A stretch of 64,000 nt of DNA. Origin: Streptomyces toyocaensis. GTDB lineage: Bacteria > Actinomycetota > Actinomycetes > Streptomycetales > Streptomycetaceae. A model generated the notes under the pieces. That model worked only from the letters and a program-made list of their open reading frames with translations. It did not search any database and was not told where the DNA came from. Where the stretch lies: contig NZ_JFCB01000024.1 of assembly GCF_000725125.1 (NCBI RefSeq), forward strand, positions 52,255 through 116,254. The letters run 5' to 3'. Below are positions 8,188 to 16,184 of the stretch, piece after piece (position 1 is the stretch's first letter; each line of letters starts with the position of its first letter). The position numbers and the translations under genes were made by a program.

Positions 8188-8216
8188 ACCGGGGAGGCGC
8201 TCTGCGCCTCCCCGGT
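8188..8216 (+). terminator. Hairpin after trpA
   Basis: Arms 8188-8200 and 8204-8216 pair perfectly (13 bp, loop TCT). It ends the trp unit but lies only 14 nt before the next gene's GTG, so it could also modulate that gene. Confidence 0.65.
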
Positions 8217-8230
8217 TCGTTCTGCGGGGT

Positions 8231-9010
8231 GTGAGCGAGAAGAACCGTGAGGGAAAGCGCACCGCCCGGGAGCGGATGGCGGTCGAGCGCGAGAAGCAGA
8301 AGGCGGCGGAGAAGCGACGACGCGCCCTGATCGTGGGCGCGAGCGTGGTCTGTGTGCTGGGGCTCGCGGCGGTGATCGGTGTCGTCGCCGCCAACTCCGG
8401 CGGCGACGACACCGAGAGCGAGTCGGCGGGCCCGGTCGTCGCGCCCTCGGGCGCCCTCGGCAAGGACGGCACGGCCATCCCCGTCGGCGAGCCGGGCGCC
8501 AAGGCGACGCTCACGGTGTGGGAGGACTTCCGCTGCCCGGCGTGCAAGTCCTTCGAGCAGGTGTACAGCCCCACCCTTCGCGAGCTGACCGAGGCCGGTC
8601 AGCTGAAGGTCGAGTACCACCTGGTGACGCTGATCGACAACGGCCTGGGCGGCAGCGGCTCGCGCACCGCCGCCAACGCCGCCGCCTGCGCCCAGGACGC
8701 CGGGAAGTTCACCGCTTACCACGACGTGCTCTTCGAGAATCAGCCGTTGGAGCGCGACGACACCTTCGCCGACGAGGACAGGCTGATCCGGCTGGCCGGC
8801 AAGGTCGACGGACTGGACACCCCCGCCTTCCGCTCCTGCGTCGAGGACGGCACGCACAACAGCTGGGTCGCCAAGTCCCACGAGGCCTTCCAGAAGGGCG
8901 GCTTCGGCGGCACGCCGACCGTGCTGTTCGACGGGAAGAACATCTACGAGGACCGCTCGATGACCCCCGAGAAGCTGAAGCAGATGGTGCAGGAGGCCAA
9001 CGAGGGATAG
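8231..9010 (+). CDS. Membrane-anchored DsbA-like thioredoxin-fold protein
   Basis: A 259-residue protein with a short charged cytoplasmic N-terminus, one transmembrane helix (approximately residues 37-58) and an extracytoplasmic DsbA/DsbG-like domain. The redox motif is CPAC in WEDFRCPACKSFEQ. After an inserted helical region come FGGTPTVLFDGK, the cis-proline loop, and a short C-terminal helix. It probably oxidises or isomerises disulfides in exported proteins. The GTG at 8231 fits the positively charged N-terminus; its upstream region is occupied by the trpA hairpin. Confidence 0.85.
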   Translation: MSEKNREGKRTARERMAVEREKQKAAEKRRRALIVGASVVCVLGLAAVIGVVAANSGGDDTESESAGPVVAPSGALGKDGTAIPVGEPGAKATLTVWEDFRCPACKSFEQVYSPTLRELTEAGQLKVEYHLVTLIDNGLGGSGSRTAANAAACAQDAGKFTAYHDVLFENQPLERDDTFADEDRLIRLAGKVDGLDTPAFRSCVEDGTHNSWVAKSHEAFQKGGFGGTPTVLFDGKNIYEDRSMTPEKLKQMVQEANEG

Positions 9011-9090
9011 CGCCGGCCGCCCGGCGCACTCCGGGGTTCCTGTTATGGAGCCGTAGCCGGGCCGCCCACCGCGAGCCCGGTCCGGCACGG

Positions 9091-9096
9091 TAGCGT
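9091..9096 (+). promoter_or_regulatory. -10-like hexamer TAGCGT upstream of lgt
   Basis: TAGCGT followed by 10 nt and the lgt ATG at 9107; no clear ribosome-binding site, so lgt mRNA may be nearly leaderless. Confidence 0.35.
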
Positions 9097-9106
9097 CGAC
9101 CCTGCC

Positions 9107-10078
9107 ATGGAACTTGCCTACATTCCCAGCCCGTCGAGCGGGGTGCTGTACCTCGGCCCCGTTCCGCTGCGCGGCTACGCGTTCTGCATCATCATCGGCG
9201 TCTTCGTTGCCGTCTGGCTCGGCAACAAGCGCTGGGTCGCCCGGGGCGGGCGGGCCGGCACGGTGGCCGACATCGCTGTCTGGGCCGTGCCCTTCGGTCT
9301 GATCGGCGGACGCCTCTACCACGTGATCACGGACTACCAGCTGTACTTCAGCGAGGGCCGTGACTGGGTGGACGCGTTCAAGATCTGGGAGGGCGGCCTC
9401 GGCATCTGGGGCGCGATCGCCTTCGGCGCGCTGGGCGCCTGGATCGGCTGCCGGCGCCGGGGCATCGCGCTGCCCGCCTACGCCGACGCCGTCGCGCCGG
9501 GCATCGCCTTCGCCCAGGCGATCGGCCGTTGGGGCAACTGGTTCAACCAGGAGCTGTACGGGCGGTCCACGGATCTGCCCTGGGCGGTGGAGATCACCTC
9601 CTCCTCCGACGGACGGGTCCCGGGCACGTACCATCCGACCTTCCTCTACGAGTCGCTGTGGTGCATCGGTGTGGCGCTGCTGGTGATCTGGGCCGACCGC
9701 CGCTTCCGGCTCGGGCACGGACGGGCCTTCGCGCTGTACGTCGCCGCGTACTGCGCGGGGCGGTTCTGGATCGAGTACATGCGGGTCGACGAGGCGCACG
9801 AGATCCTCGGACTGCGGCTGAACAACTGGACCTCGGTCCTCGTGTTCCTGCTCGCGGTGCTGTACATCGTGCTGTCGGCGCGGAAACGGCCGGGGCGGGA
9901 GGACGTGGTGGAGCCGGGTGCCTCCGGCGGCTCGGACGACTCCGCTGCCGCCTCCGGCGAGGCCGGGGCCGCGGAGAAGGACGAGGAGGACGCTCCGTCG
10001 GACGCGTCACCCGCGAAGGACGGCTCCGGGGACTCCGAGGAGTCGAGGAACGGGGCCGGGTCGGCCAAGAAGGGCTGA
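9107..10078 (+). CDS. lgt: Prolipoprotein diacylglyceryl transferase
   Basis: A 323-residue polytopic membrane enzyme that transfers diacylglycerol to the lipobox Cys of prolipoproteins, the first step of lipoprotein maturation. The Lgt signature is GRWGNWFNQELYG, and GGRLYHVI holds the conserved His region; RFWIEYMRVDE matches the last conserved block. The C-terminal ~60 residues are acidic, Ser/Glu/Ala-rich and probably disordered, an extension common in actinobacteria. Lipoproteins in this window that would be substrates include the chitosanase at 24757, the protein at 44278 and the binding protein at 42156. Confidence 0.96.
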   Translation: MELAYIPSPSSGVLYLGPVPLRGYAFCIIIGVFVAVWLGNKRWVARGGRAGTVADIAVWAVPFGLIGGRLYHVITDYQLYFSEGRDWVDAFKIWEGGLGIWGAIAFGALGAWIGCRRRGIALPAYADAVAPGIAFAQAIGRWGNWFNQELYGRSTDLPWAVEITSSSDGRVPGTYHPTFLYESLWCIGVALLVIWADRRFRLGHGRAFALYVAAYCAGRFWIEYMRVDEAHEILGLRLNNWTSVLVFLLAVLYIVLSARKRPGREDVVEPGASGGSDDSAAASGEAGAAEKDEEDAPSDASPAKDGSGDSEESRNGAGSAKKG

Positions 10079-10097
10079 CGGCTCGCCGTACGACGAT

Positions 10098-10127
10098 GAG
10101 GGCGCCCGGAGTCTTCCGGGTGCCCTC
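10098..10127. terminator. Bidirectional hairpin between lgt and the CitE-like gene
   Basis: Arms 10098-10110 and 10115-10127 pair over 13 positions with one G-U, loop GTCT. It lies between convergent genes. Confidence 0.7.
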
Positions 10128-10156
10128 GGTGTGTGCAGCGCCTGCCGGGGCGGCGC

Positions 10157-10987
10157 TCATCCCCGGCGGGCCAGGGACAAGGTGCGGCGGGCCGCGGTCA
10201 CGACCGCCGTGTCGATGAACGTGCCGTCGGGGAGGGCCTGCGCGCCCAGGGTGGTGGCCGCTGCCTTGAGGATCGTCTCCGCCCGTTCGGTCTCCTCCTC
10301 CGTGGGCAGGTAGGCACGCTCGATGACCGGGAGCTGGCGCGGGTGGATCGCGGCGCGGCCCAGGAATCCCAGGGCGCGGCCCCGGACGCAGGAGGCCGTC
10401 AGGCCGTCCAGGTCCCGGATGTCCGGGTGGACGGACTGGGTGGGCGGGGCCAGGCCCGCGGCCCGCGCGGCGACGACCACCCGGGAGCGGGACCAGTCGA
10501 GGCCGGCGTCGTCACGGACTCCCAGATCGGCCCGTAGGTCGGCCTCCCCGATGGCGATGCCGCGCAGGGACGGGTGGGCGGTGGCCACCGCGTGGGCGCG
10601 CTCGATGCCGAGGGCCGTCTCCAGGAGGGCGTACAGGGGCAGCGCGCCGCCGTGTGCGGACACCGTCCGGCGCGCGACGCGGACCACGTCGGACGGCGAC
10701 GCCACCTTGGGCAGCCGCAGGCCCGACAGACCGGGGACGTGGGCGACGGCCGCCAGGTCCGCACGGGCCCACGGACCGGACAGGGCGTTGACGCGGACGT
10801 GGACCGGGACCGGCTGGGGATCGCGCAGCAGTTCGGCGGTGGCCGACCGGGCGTAGGCCTTGCGGTCGGGCGCGACCGCGTCCTCCAGATCGATCACCAC
10901 CACGTCGGCCCCGGCGGCGAGCGCCTTCGCCACGACGGCGGGACGGTCGCCGGGGACGTACAGCCAGGTCAGGGGAAAGCCCGTCAC
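10157..10987 (-). CDS. CitE-like HpcH/HpaI aldolase-lyase family protein
   Basis: A 276-residue protein of the citrate lyase beta / malyl-CoA lyase fold. Family blocks: WLYVPGDRP at the N-terminus, VVIDLEDAVAPDRK, ALLETALGIERA with a metal-ligand Glu, and IGEADLRADLG with the metal-binding Asp. Such enzymes cleave or form CoA esters such as malyl-, citramalyl- or methylmalyl-CoA; which one is not readable here. GTG at 10987 overlaps the upstream CoA-transferase stop by 4 nt, so the two are translationally coupled. It is the last gene of the six-gene operon. Confidence 0.85.
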   Translation of the reverse strand: MTGFPLTWLYVPGDRPAVVAKALAAGADVVVIDLEDAVAPDRKAYARSATAELLRDPQPVPVHVRVNALSGPWARADLAAVAHVPGLSGLRLPKVASPSDVVRVARRTVSAHGGALPLYALLETALGIERAHAVATAHPSLRGIAIGEADLRADLGVRDDAGLDWSRSRVVVAARAAGLAPPTQSVHPDIRDLDGLTASCVRGRALGFLGRAAIHPRQLPVIERAYLPTEEETERAETILKAAATTLGAQALPDGTFIDTAVVTAARRTLSLARRG

Positions 10988-12195
10988 AGGGCGCCCTCCG
11001 CGCGCAGCTCCGCGAGGTCGGCCGGGGTGAGGCCGAGCCCGGTCAGGACCTCCTCGGTGTCCGCGCCGTGCGGGCGGCCCGCCCAGCGGATCCCGCCCGG
11101 GGTGCCGGAGAGCCGGAAGAGGACGTTCTGCATGCGCAGCGGGCCCAGCTCCGGATCGTCGACCGTGGTGATCGTGCCCAGCGCCTGGTACTGCGGGTCC
11201 GCCATGACGTCCCGTACGTCCTGGACGGGGGCGACGGCCGCCTCGGCCTTCTCGAAGGCGGCCAGGACGTCGGCGCGGGTGTGCCGGGCGATCCAGCCGC
11301 CGACCGCCTCGTCCAGGACGTCCGCGTGCCGGGCCCGGTCCTCGCCGGTGGCGAACCAGGGCTCGTCGATCAGGTCCGGCCGCCCCACCAGCACCATCAC
11401 GCGCTCGGCGATCGACTGGGCCGAGGTGGAGACGGCGACCCAGGTGCCGTCGGCGGTGAGGTACGTGCCGCGCGGGGCGTTGTTCTGGGAGCGGTTGCCG
11501 GTGCGGGGCTGGACGTGACCGAGCTGGTCGTACCAGGTCGGCTGGGGCCCGAGCGCGGTCAGGATCGGCTCGATCAGGGCCATGTCGACGACCTGGCCCT
11601 CTCCCGTGCGGTCGCGGCCGGCGAGGGCGGTCATGACCGCGTACGCCGTGGCCAGGCCCGCGATGGAGTCCGCCAGGCCGAACGGCGGAAGGGTCGGCGG
11701 CCCGTCCGGTTCGCCGGTGATCGCGGCGAAGCCGCTCATCGCCTCGGCGAGGGTGCCGAACCCCGGGCGGTGCGCGTACGGGCCGAACTGGCCGAACCCG
11801 GTGACCCGGGCCAGGATCAGCCGGGGGTTGACCGCGGACAGCTCGGGCCAGCCCAGTTCCCACTTCTCCAGGGTGCCGGGGCGGAAGTTCTCGATCACGA
11901 CGTCGGCGGTCCCGGCCAGGCGCAGGAGGGTGGCACGGCCGCCCGGCGTGGACAGGTCGAGGGTGACGGTGCGCTTGTTGCGGCCGAGCACCTTCCACCA
12001 CAGGCCGATGCCGTCCTTCGACGGGCCGTGGCCCCGGGAGGGATCCGGCTTCCTCGGATGTTCGACCTTGACGACCTCCGCGCCGAAGTCGCCCAGCATG
12101 GTGGCGGCGAGCGGTCCGGCGAAGAGGGTGGCCAGGTCCAGGACGCGCAGGCCGGTCAGCGGGGGGCCCGCGGGGGTGGGGTCGTACGGTGTCAT
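10984..12195 (-). CDS. Class III (CaiB/BaiF) CoA-transferase
   Basis: A 403-residue protein with the CaiB/BaiF start (PPLTGLRVLDLATLFAGPLAATMLGDFGAEVVKVE), the NKRTVTLDL block and VVIENFRPGTLEKWEL. The nucleophilic Asp of the family is expected in FGLADSIAGLATA. Such enzymes move CoA between carboxylic acids. Paired with a CitE-like lyase it recalls citramalate/malate activation followed by cleavage, but the substrate is inferred only. Its ATG overlaps the preceding glycohydrolase stop (ATGA), and its stop overlaps the lyase start. Confidence 0.9.
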   Translation of the reverse strand: MTPYDPTPAGPPLTGLRVLDLATLFAGPLAATMLGDFGAEVVKVEHPRKPDPSRGHGPSKDGIGLWWKVLGRNKRTVTLDLSTPGGRATLLRLAGTADVVIENFRPGTLEKWELGWPELSAVNPRLILARVTGFGQFGPYAHRPGFGTLAEAMSGFAAITGEPDGPPTLPPFGLADSIAGLATAYAVMTALAGRDRTGEGQVVDMALIEPILTALGPQPTWYDQLGHVQPRTGNRSQNNAPRGTYLTADGTWVAVSTSAQSIAERVMVLVGRPDLIDEPWFATGEDRARHADVLDEAVGGWIARHTRADVLAAFEKAEAAVAPVQDVRDVMADPQYQALGTITTVDDPELGPLRMQNVLFRLSGTPGGIRWAGRPHGADTEEVLTGLGLTPADLAELRAEGAL

Positions 12196-13679
12196 GGGCG
12201 GGTGGCCTCCAGGTGGGTCAGACGGGCCAGGGTGTCGAAACCGGAACCGTCGAAGCCGGCGACGGACGTGGCCAGCCGGTTCTTCAGCGGGGCGGTCCAG
12301 CGGCCGGGGAGCGCCCGGGGCGACCCCGCGAGCAGGCCGGCGACGCTGCCGGCGGTCGCGCCGTTGGAGTCGGTGTCCCAGCCGCCCGAGACCGCGCGGC
12401 ACACGGAGCCGGTGAAGTCGCCGCCGGCGTGGGTGAGGGCGGCGGCGATCAGCGCGGTGTTGGGGACGGCGTGCACCCAGTGGTGGGTGCCGGCGTGGGT
12501 GTCGTGCAGCAGGTCGACGACGGTGTCGAAGTCGGCGTGCTCGTGCGCCAGCCGGATGGCGTGCCGGACGGCGCGGGCGAGCCGTGAGCGGGGCGGTACG
12601 ACCGTCAGTCCGGTGCGCAGGCAGGCGTGGACGTCGTGGTCGCCGGTGGCGGCGACGGCGATGACGGCCGCCGTGAACATCGCCGCGTAGACGCCGTTGG
12701 CGGTGTGGGTGAGGGTGGCGTCGCGGTGCGCCTGTTCGGCGGCGGCGGCCGGGTCGCCGGGGTTGGTCCAGCCGTGCACGTCCGCTCGGATCAGGGCGCC
12801 GATCCACTCGCGGAAGGGGTTGTGGTGGTGGGCGGTCCGCGGGGGTTCCAGGCCGCTGAGGAGATTGCGGTAGGCGACGCGTTCGGCGGTGAACGTGCGG
12901 CCGGCGGGGAGTTCGTCGAGCCAGACGCGGGCCACGTCGGTGGTGGTGAAGGCGCGGCCGTGGCGCCGCAGGACGAGGAGGGCGAGCAGGGGGTAGTTGA
13001 GGTCGTCGTCCTCGGGCATGCCGTCGATGTTCTCGGCGAGGGAGGTGGTCGCGGAACGGCGGTTCCAGGGGTACCTGGTCACGAGGTCCTCGGGGACGCC
13101 GCGGGCGGTGAAGTACGTGCCAAGGGGCCAGTTGCCGGTGGCGCGGGCGAGTCGGCGGATGCCGGTGAGGGGGAGCTTCTCCACCGGTTTGCCCAGGAGG
13201 CAGCCGACCGCCCTGCCGAGCCAGGCGGCTTCCAGGGCGGCGGGGTGTGACGCCCGGGGGGCGGTTGCGCGGCCCGGTGCTCGCGGGGTGCCCTCGCGTC
13301 CACCCTCCCCCTCGCCCCTGGGGGTGCCTCCCAGGCCCTCGACGCCCTGGGGGAGGCACGACTGCCCGCGGTCGGCGGCAGTGCTGCCTGCGGCGTACGG
13401 CCAGTCGGGGCACAGGGACCTGATGGCGGCGAGGCCGTTCGGTTCGTCGTCGGTCAGTGTGCTCGGGAGGTCGGCCAGTTCGTCCAGGAGGTCCGAGGCC
13501 AGGAGGCGGAGGTAGGAGGAGGCCGGGGTGGGGGAGGCGCCCGCGGTGAGGGGGGCCTCGGCACCGCCCGCCGCCCGCCAGCGGGCGGCGACGGCCGAGG
13601 GTTCGCGGCCGTCCTGGGCCGCCTGGCGCAGTTCGTGGCCGATCAGGTCCTCCGGCTGCACCCAGGTCAGCCGGAGCAT
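12192..13679 (-). CDS. ADP-ribosylglycohydrolase family protein, paralogue 1 (diverged motif type)
   Basis: A 495-residue protein. The first ~150 residues are an extra region: an N-terminal helical part (MLRLTWVQPEDLIGHELRQ) and a Gly/Pro-rich linker containing LPQGVEGLGGTPRGEGE. The DraG/ARH domain then starts at AAWLGRAVGCLLGKPVEKL. The metal-site motif usually written TDDT is here MPEDDDLNYP, and the C-terminal motif is GGWDTDSNGAT, both with all acidic residues, as in a known subgroup. The start at 13679 overlaps the upstream paralogue by 13 nt; the stop overlaps the CoA-transferase start. Substrate unknown. The linker lies over a DNA inverted repeat at 13324-13359. Confidence 0.85.
   Translation of the reverse strand: MLRLTWVQPEDLIGHELRQAAQDGREPSAVAARWRAAGGAEAPLTAGASPTPASSYLRLLASDLLDELADLPSTLTDDEPNGLAAIRSLCPDWPYAAGSTAADRGQSCLPQGVEGLGGTPRGEGEGGREGTPRAPGRATAPRASHPAALEAAWLGRAVGCLLGKPVEKLPLTGIRRLARATGNWPLGTYFTARGVPEDLVTRYPWNRRSATTSLAENIDGMPEDDDLNYPLLALLVLRRHGRAFTTTDVARVWLDELPAGRTFTAERVAYRNLLSGLEPPRTAHHHNPFREWIGALIRADVHGWTNPGDPAAAAEQAHRDATLTHTANGVYAAMFTAAVIAVAATGDHDVHACLRTGLTVVPPRSRLARAVRHAIRLAHEHADFDTVVDLLHDTHAGTHHWVHAVPNTALIAAALTHAGGDFTGSVCRAVSGGWDTDSNGATAGSVAGLLAGSPRALPGRWTAPLKNRLATSVAGFDGSGFDTLARLTHLEATRP
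13316..13359. repeat. In-frame GC-rich inverted repeat inside the ADP-ribosylglycohydrolase 1 gene
   Basis: GTGCCTCCCAGG (13324-13335) pairs with CCTGG...GGGAGGCAC (13346-13359) with a two-G bulge, and CCCTGGGGG occurs directly at 13316 and 13345. It encodes the Gly-rich linker before the catalytic domain and looks like an inserted palindromic element. Confidence 0.5.
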
Positions 13680-14848
13680 TCCGGCCCCTCCAGCGTCGCG
13701 AACGCCTCCTCGTGGGCGCGGCGGCGGCGCACGTCGCGGGCGAAGATCTCGCGGGTGACGGAGGTGAGCGCGGCCGCCGGTTCCCACAGGTCGAGGCGAC
13801 TGGCCTCCGCCACCGTCTTGGCCCAGTCCTCGGGGACCGGTGAGCCCAGGGCGCCGGCCACGGCGCCGGCCATCGTGGCGATGGAGTCGCAGTCGCGGCC
13901 GTAGTTCACGGCGCCCAGCACCGCGTGCCGGAAGTCGCCGCCCGCCACGACCACCATGCCCAGCGCGACCGGGAGCTCCTCGACAGCGTGCAGCCGGGAC
14001 GGGCGCCGGGCGCCCAGGGAGGGGGCGCGGTAGTCGGGACCCACCGTGTCGTACGGGGTCACCGCCTCCCGCAGCGGACGCAGTGCGGACTCGGCGTCCG
14101 TGTACCGCCCGGCCGTGTCGCAGACCTTCTCGATCGCCGCCCGTGTGCCGTCCTTCGCCAGCGACAGACACGCGCCGACCACGGAGTCCGCCGTCGCGCC
14201 CGGCGCGCACGCCGCGGCCACGGCCGCCGCGAAGACCCCTGCCGCCTCCCTGCCGTACGACGACTGGTGGGCGCCCGCGACGTCCAGCGCCTCGGCGTAG
14301 GCGGCGGCCGGGTGGGCCGCGTTGACCAGTCCGACCGGCGCCATGTACATCGCGGCCCCGCAGTTGACGATGTTGCCGACGCCGGCCTCACGCGGGTCGA
14401 CGTGCCCGTAGTGCAGGCGGGCCACGAGCCACTTCTCCGCGAGGAAGATCCGCTGCAGCGGGAGCGCCTGCGCCTCCAGCTCCGGGATCCAGCGCGGGTT
14501 CGTCATCAGGTCCGGGACCAGGTGGTCGGCGACGGCGTAGGCGTCCAGGTGGTCGCGGACCGTCGCATACACCCGGACCAGCGCGTGGGTCATCAGGGTG
14601 TCGTCGGTGACGTGGCCGTCGCCCTTGTGGTACGGCGCGATGGGCCGCGCGGTGCGCCACGCGTCGCCGTTCCACGGGCCGACGACGCCGTGCACGCGTC
14701 CGCCGTGGCGTTCGACGATCTGCTCGGGGGAGTAGCCCTCGACCGGTCCGCCCAGGGCGTCGCCGACCGCGGCCCCCACGAGGGCCCCGGTGATCCGCTC
14801 GTCCAGGGGGAGGCCCCGGCCGGGATGTTCTGCCGTTTCGCGCGTCAT
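13667..14848 (-). CDS. ADP-ribosylglycohydrolase family protein, paralogue 2
   Basis: A 393-residue DraG/ARH-fold protein. The N-terminal block is RITGALVGAAVGDALGGPVEG; the metal-site motif HVTDDTLMTHAL and the C-terminal NYGRDCDSIATMAGA supply the Asp/Thr/Ser ligands of the binuclear Mg site, so it should be active. Members of the family remove ADP-ribose from proteins or small molecules; DraG itself reactivates nitrogenase reductase, which is not expected here. The start at 14848 is 7 bp after the stop of paralogue 3, and the 3' end overlaps paralogue 1 by 13 nt. Confidence 0.88.
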   Translation of the reverse strand: MTRETAEHPGRGLPLDERITGALVGAAVGDALGGPVEGYSPEQIVERHGGRVHGVVGPWNGDAWRTARPIAPYHKGDGHVTDDTLMTHALVRVYATVRDHLDAYAVADHLVPDLMTNPRWIPELEAQALPLQRIFLAEKWLVARLHYGHVDPREAGVGNIVNCGAAMYMAPVGLVNAAHPAAAYAEALDVAGAHQSSYGREAAGVFAAAVAAACAPGATADSVVGACLSLAKDGTRAAIEKVCDTAGRYTDAESALRPLREAVTPYDTVGPDYRAPSLGARRPSRLHAVEELPVALGMVVVAGGDFRHAVLGAVNYGRDCDSIATMAGAVAGALGSPVPEDWAKTVAEASRLDLWEPAAALTSVTREIFARDVRRRRAHEEAFATLEGPECSG

Positions 14849-14855
14849 GCCCGAA

Positions 14856-16184
14856 TCATCCCCCTGTCGTGGCCGGTCGCGCGGCTTCCAGGAGTCCGGC
14901 GAGTTCCACCAGGTCCGTTCCGGTGAGCCGGGGGAGGGCGCAGCCGGAGAGGGTGCGGCAGGCCTCCCGCCACGACGCCGGGACCGCGCCGCCGCCGCCC
15001 AGCGCCCCGGTGAGGGCGCCGGCGAGCGCCGGGGCGGAGTCCGCGACCCGCGACAGACAGGCCGCCGCGGGGACCGCCTCCGCGATACGGCCCCGGGCGG
15101 CGACGGTGAGGGCGAGGGCGACGGGGACGGTTTCGGCGGCGGCGATGCCGTAGCTGTAGACGTGGTCGACGATCTGGTGCTCCAGCGGCGGTACGAGGGC
15201 GAAGGCGCTGTCGGCCTCCGCCGCGAGCCGCAGGGCGTGCCGGGCGTTGCGGCCGATCTCCGTGTCCTCGGGCAGTTCGGCGCAGGCGGCGGCCGCGCAG
15301 GCGAGCGGGTCCGCCCCGGTCAGGGCGAGGGCGACGGCGGCGGCCATGGCGCGGGCGCCGTGCACGCCGTCGCCGTCCTGGGTGTAGCGGGCGTCGAACT
15401 CGGCGAGATCGGCGGCGGCCGCGGGGTCGCCGGGGTGGGCGACGGCCAGTACGCAGGCCCGTACGCAGGCCGCGTCGTCGAAGTAGTGCGGGTTGTCGTG
15501 GCCGGTCGCCGGTGGGCGCAGACCGGTGGCGAGGTTGCCGAGGCCCGCGCGGACGGAGATGCGGGCGCGCAGGGGGAGCACGGCGGACTCCGTCTCGGGG
15601 GCGCGGTCCGCCGCGGCGGCGGTCTCCCCGGCCACGGTGTTCCAGGTCAGGTCGATGGCCGCACGGGTGCGGCGCTCGCGGCTCAGGTCGCCGAAGGCGG
15701 TCTCGTCGCCGGCCCGTAGAACGGCTTCCGCCGCGAAGGCCGCCCATTCGGCGTCGTCGGAGGGGCCCAGGCGCAGGGGCTCGGAGGGCTGGTTCAGGGC
15801 GATGGGGACGGGGAGGGTGGTCGTCGCGTTCTGTTCGGCGAAGGTGTCGAGTTCGCGGGTGAGGCGTCTGGTCCACTCCGGCATGCGGGCCGCGCGGTGG
15901 CGGGCGGCGGGCCAGCCGGCGGCGTCCCCCGCGGCGAGGCCGAGGAGGAGGCCTTCGACGCGGGCCTGCGGGTGTGCCTGGGGCCGCCGGACGGGGTGTT
16001 CGGCCTCGGCTGCGCCTTCGGCCCGGATGTTCCCGCCCGTACCACCCGTGCGGGTTTCGGCGCCGGGTGCGGGCGGCCCTTGCGGGGCGTGAACGCCGTC
16101 GGCGGGTTCGGGTGGGGCGTTCAGGGGGGCGTCGCGGCCGGCGGGTGCGGGTGGGGATTCGGGGGAGGGGGTCTGTGTGGTCAT
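14856..16184 (-). CDS. ADP-ribosylglycohydrolase family protein, paralogue 3 (altered metal site)
   Basis: A 442-residue protein. About 85 N-terminal residues are Pro/Ala/Gly-rich and probably disordered; the ARH domain begins at VEGLLLGLAAGDAAGWPAA. The first acidic pair is present in RLGPSDDAEW, but the C-terminal motif, normally RDxDT/S, reads SRVADSAPALAGA: the first Asp is Val. Two ligands of the binuclear metal site are therefore altered or lost, which suggests a changed or absent hydrolase activity. The start overlaps the stop of paralogue 4 by 4 nt. It is the most diverged of the four. Confidence 0.8.
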   Translation of the reverse strand: MTTQTPSPESPPAPAGRDAPLNAPPEPADGVHAPQGPPAPGAETRTGGTGGNIRAEGAAEAEHPVRRPQAHPQARVEGLLLGLAAGDAAGWPAARHRAARMPEWTRRLTRELDTFAEQNATTTLPVPIALNQPSEPLRLGPSDDAEWAAFAAEAVLRAGDETAFGDLSRERRTRAAIDLTWNTVAGETAAAADRAPETESAVLPLRARISVRAGLGNLATGLRPPATGHDNPHYFDDAACVRACVLAVAHPGDPAAAADLAEFDARYTQDGDGVHGARAMAAAVALALTGADPLACAAAACAELPEDTEIGRNARHALRLAAEADSAFALVPPLEHQIVDHVYSYGIAAAETVPVALALTVAARGRIAEAVPAAACLSRVADSAPALAGALTGALGGGGAVPASWREACRTLSGCALPRLTGTDLVELAGLLEAARPATTGG

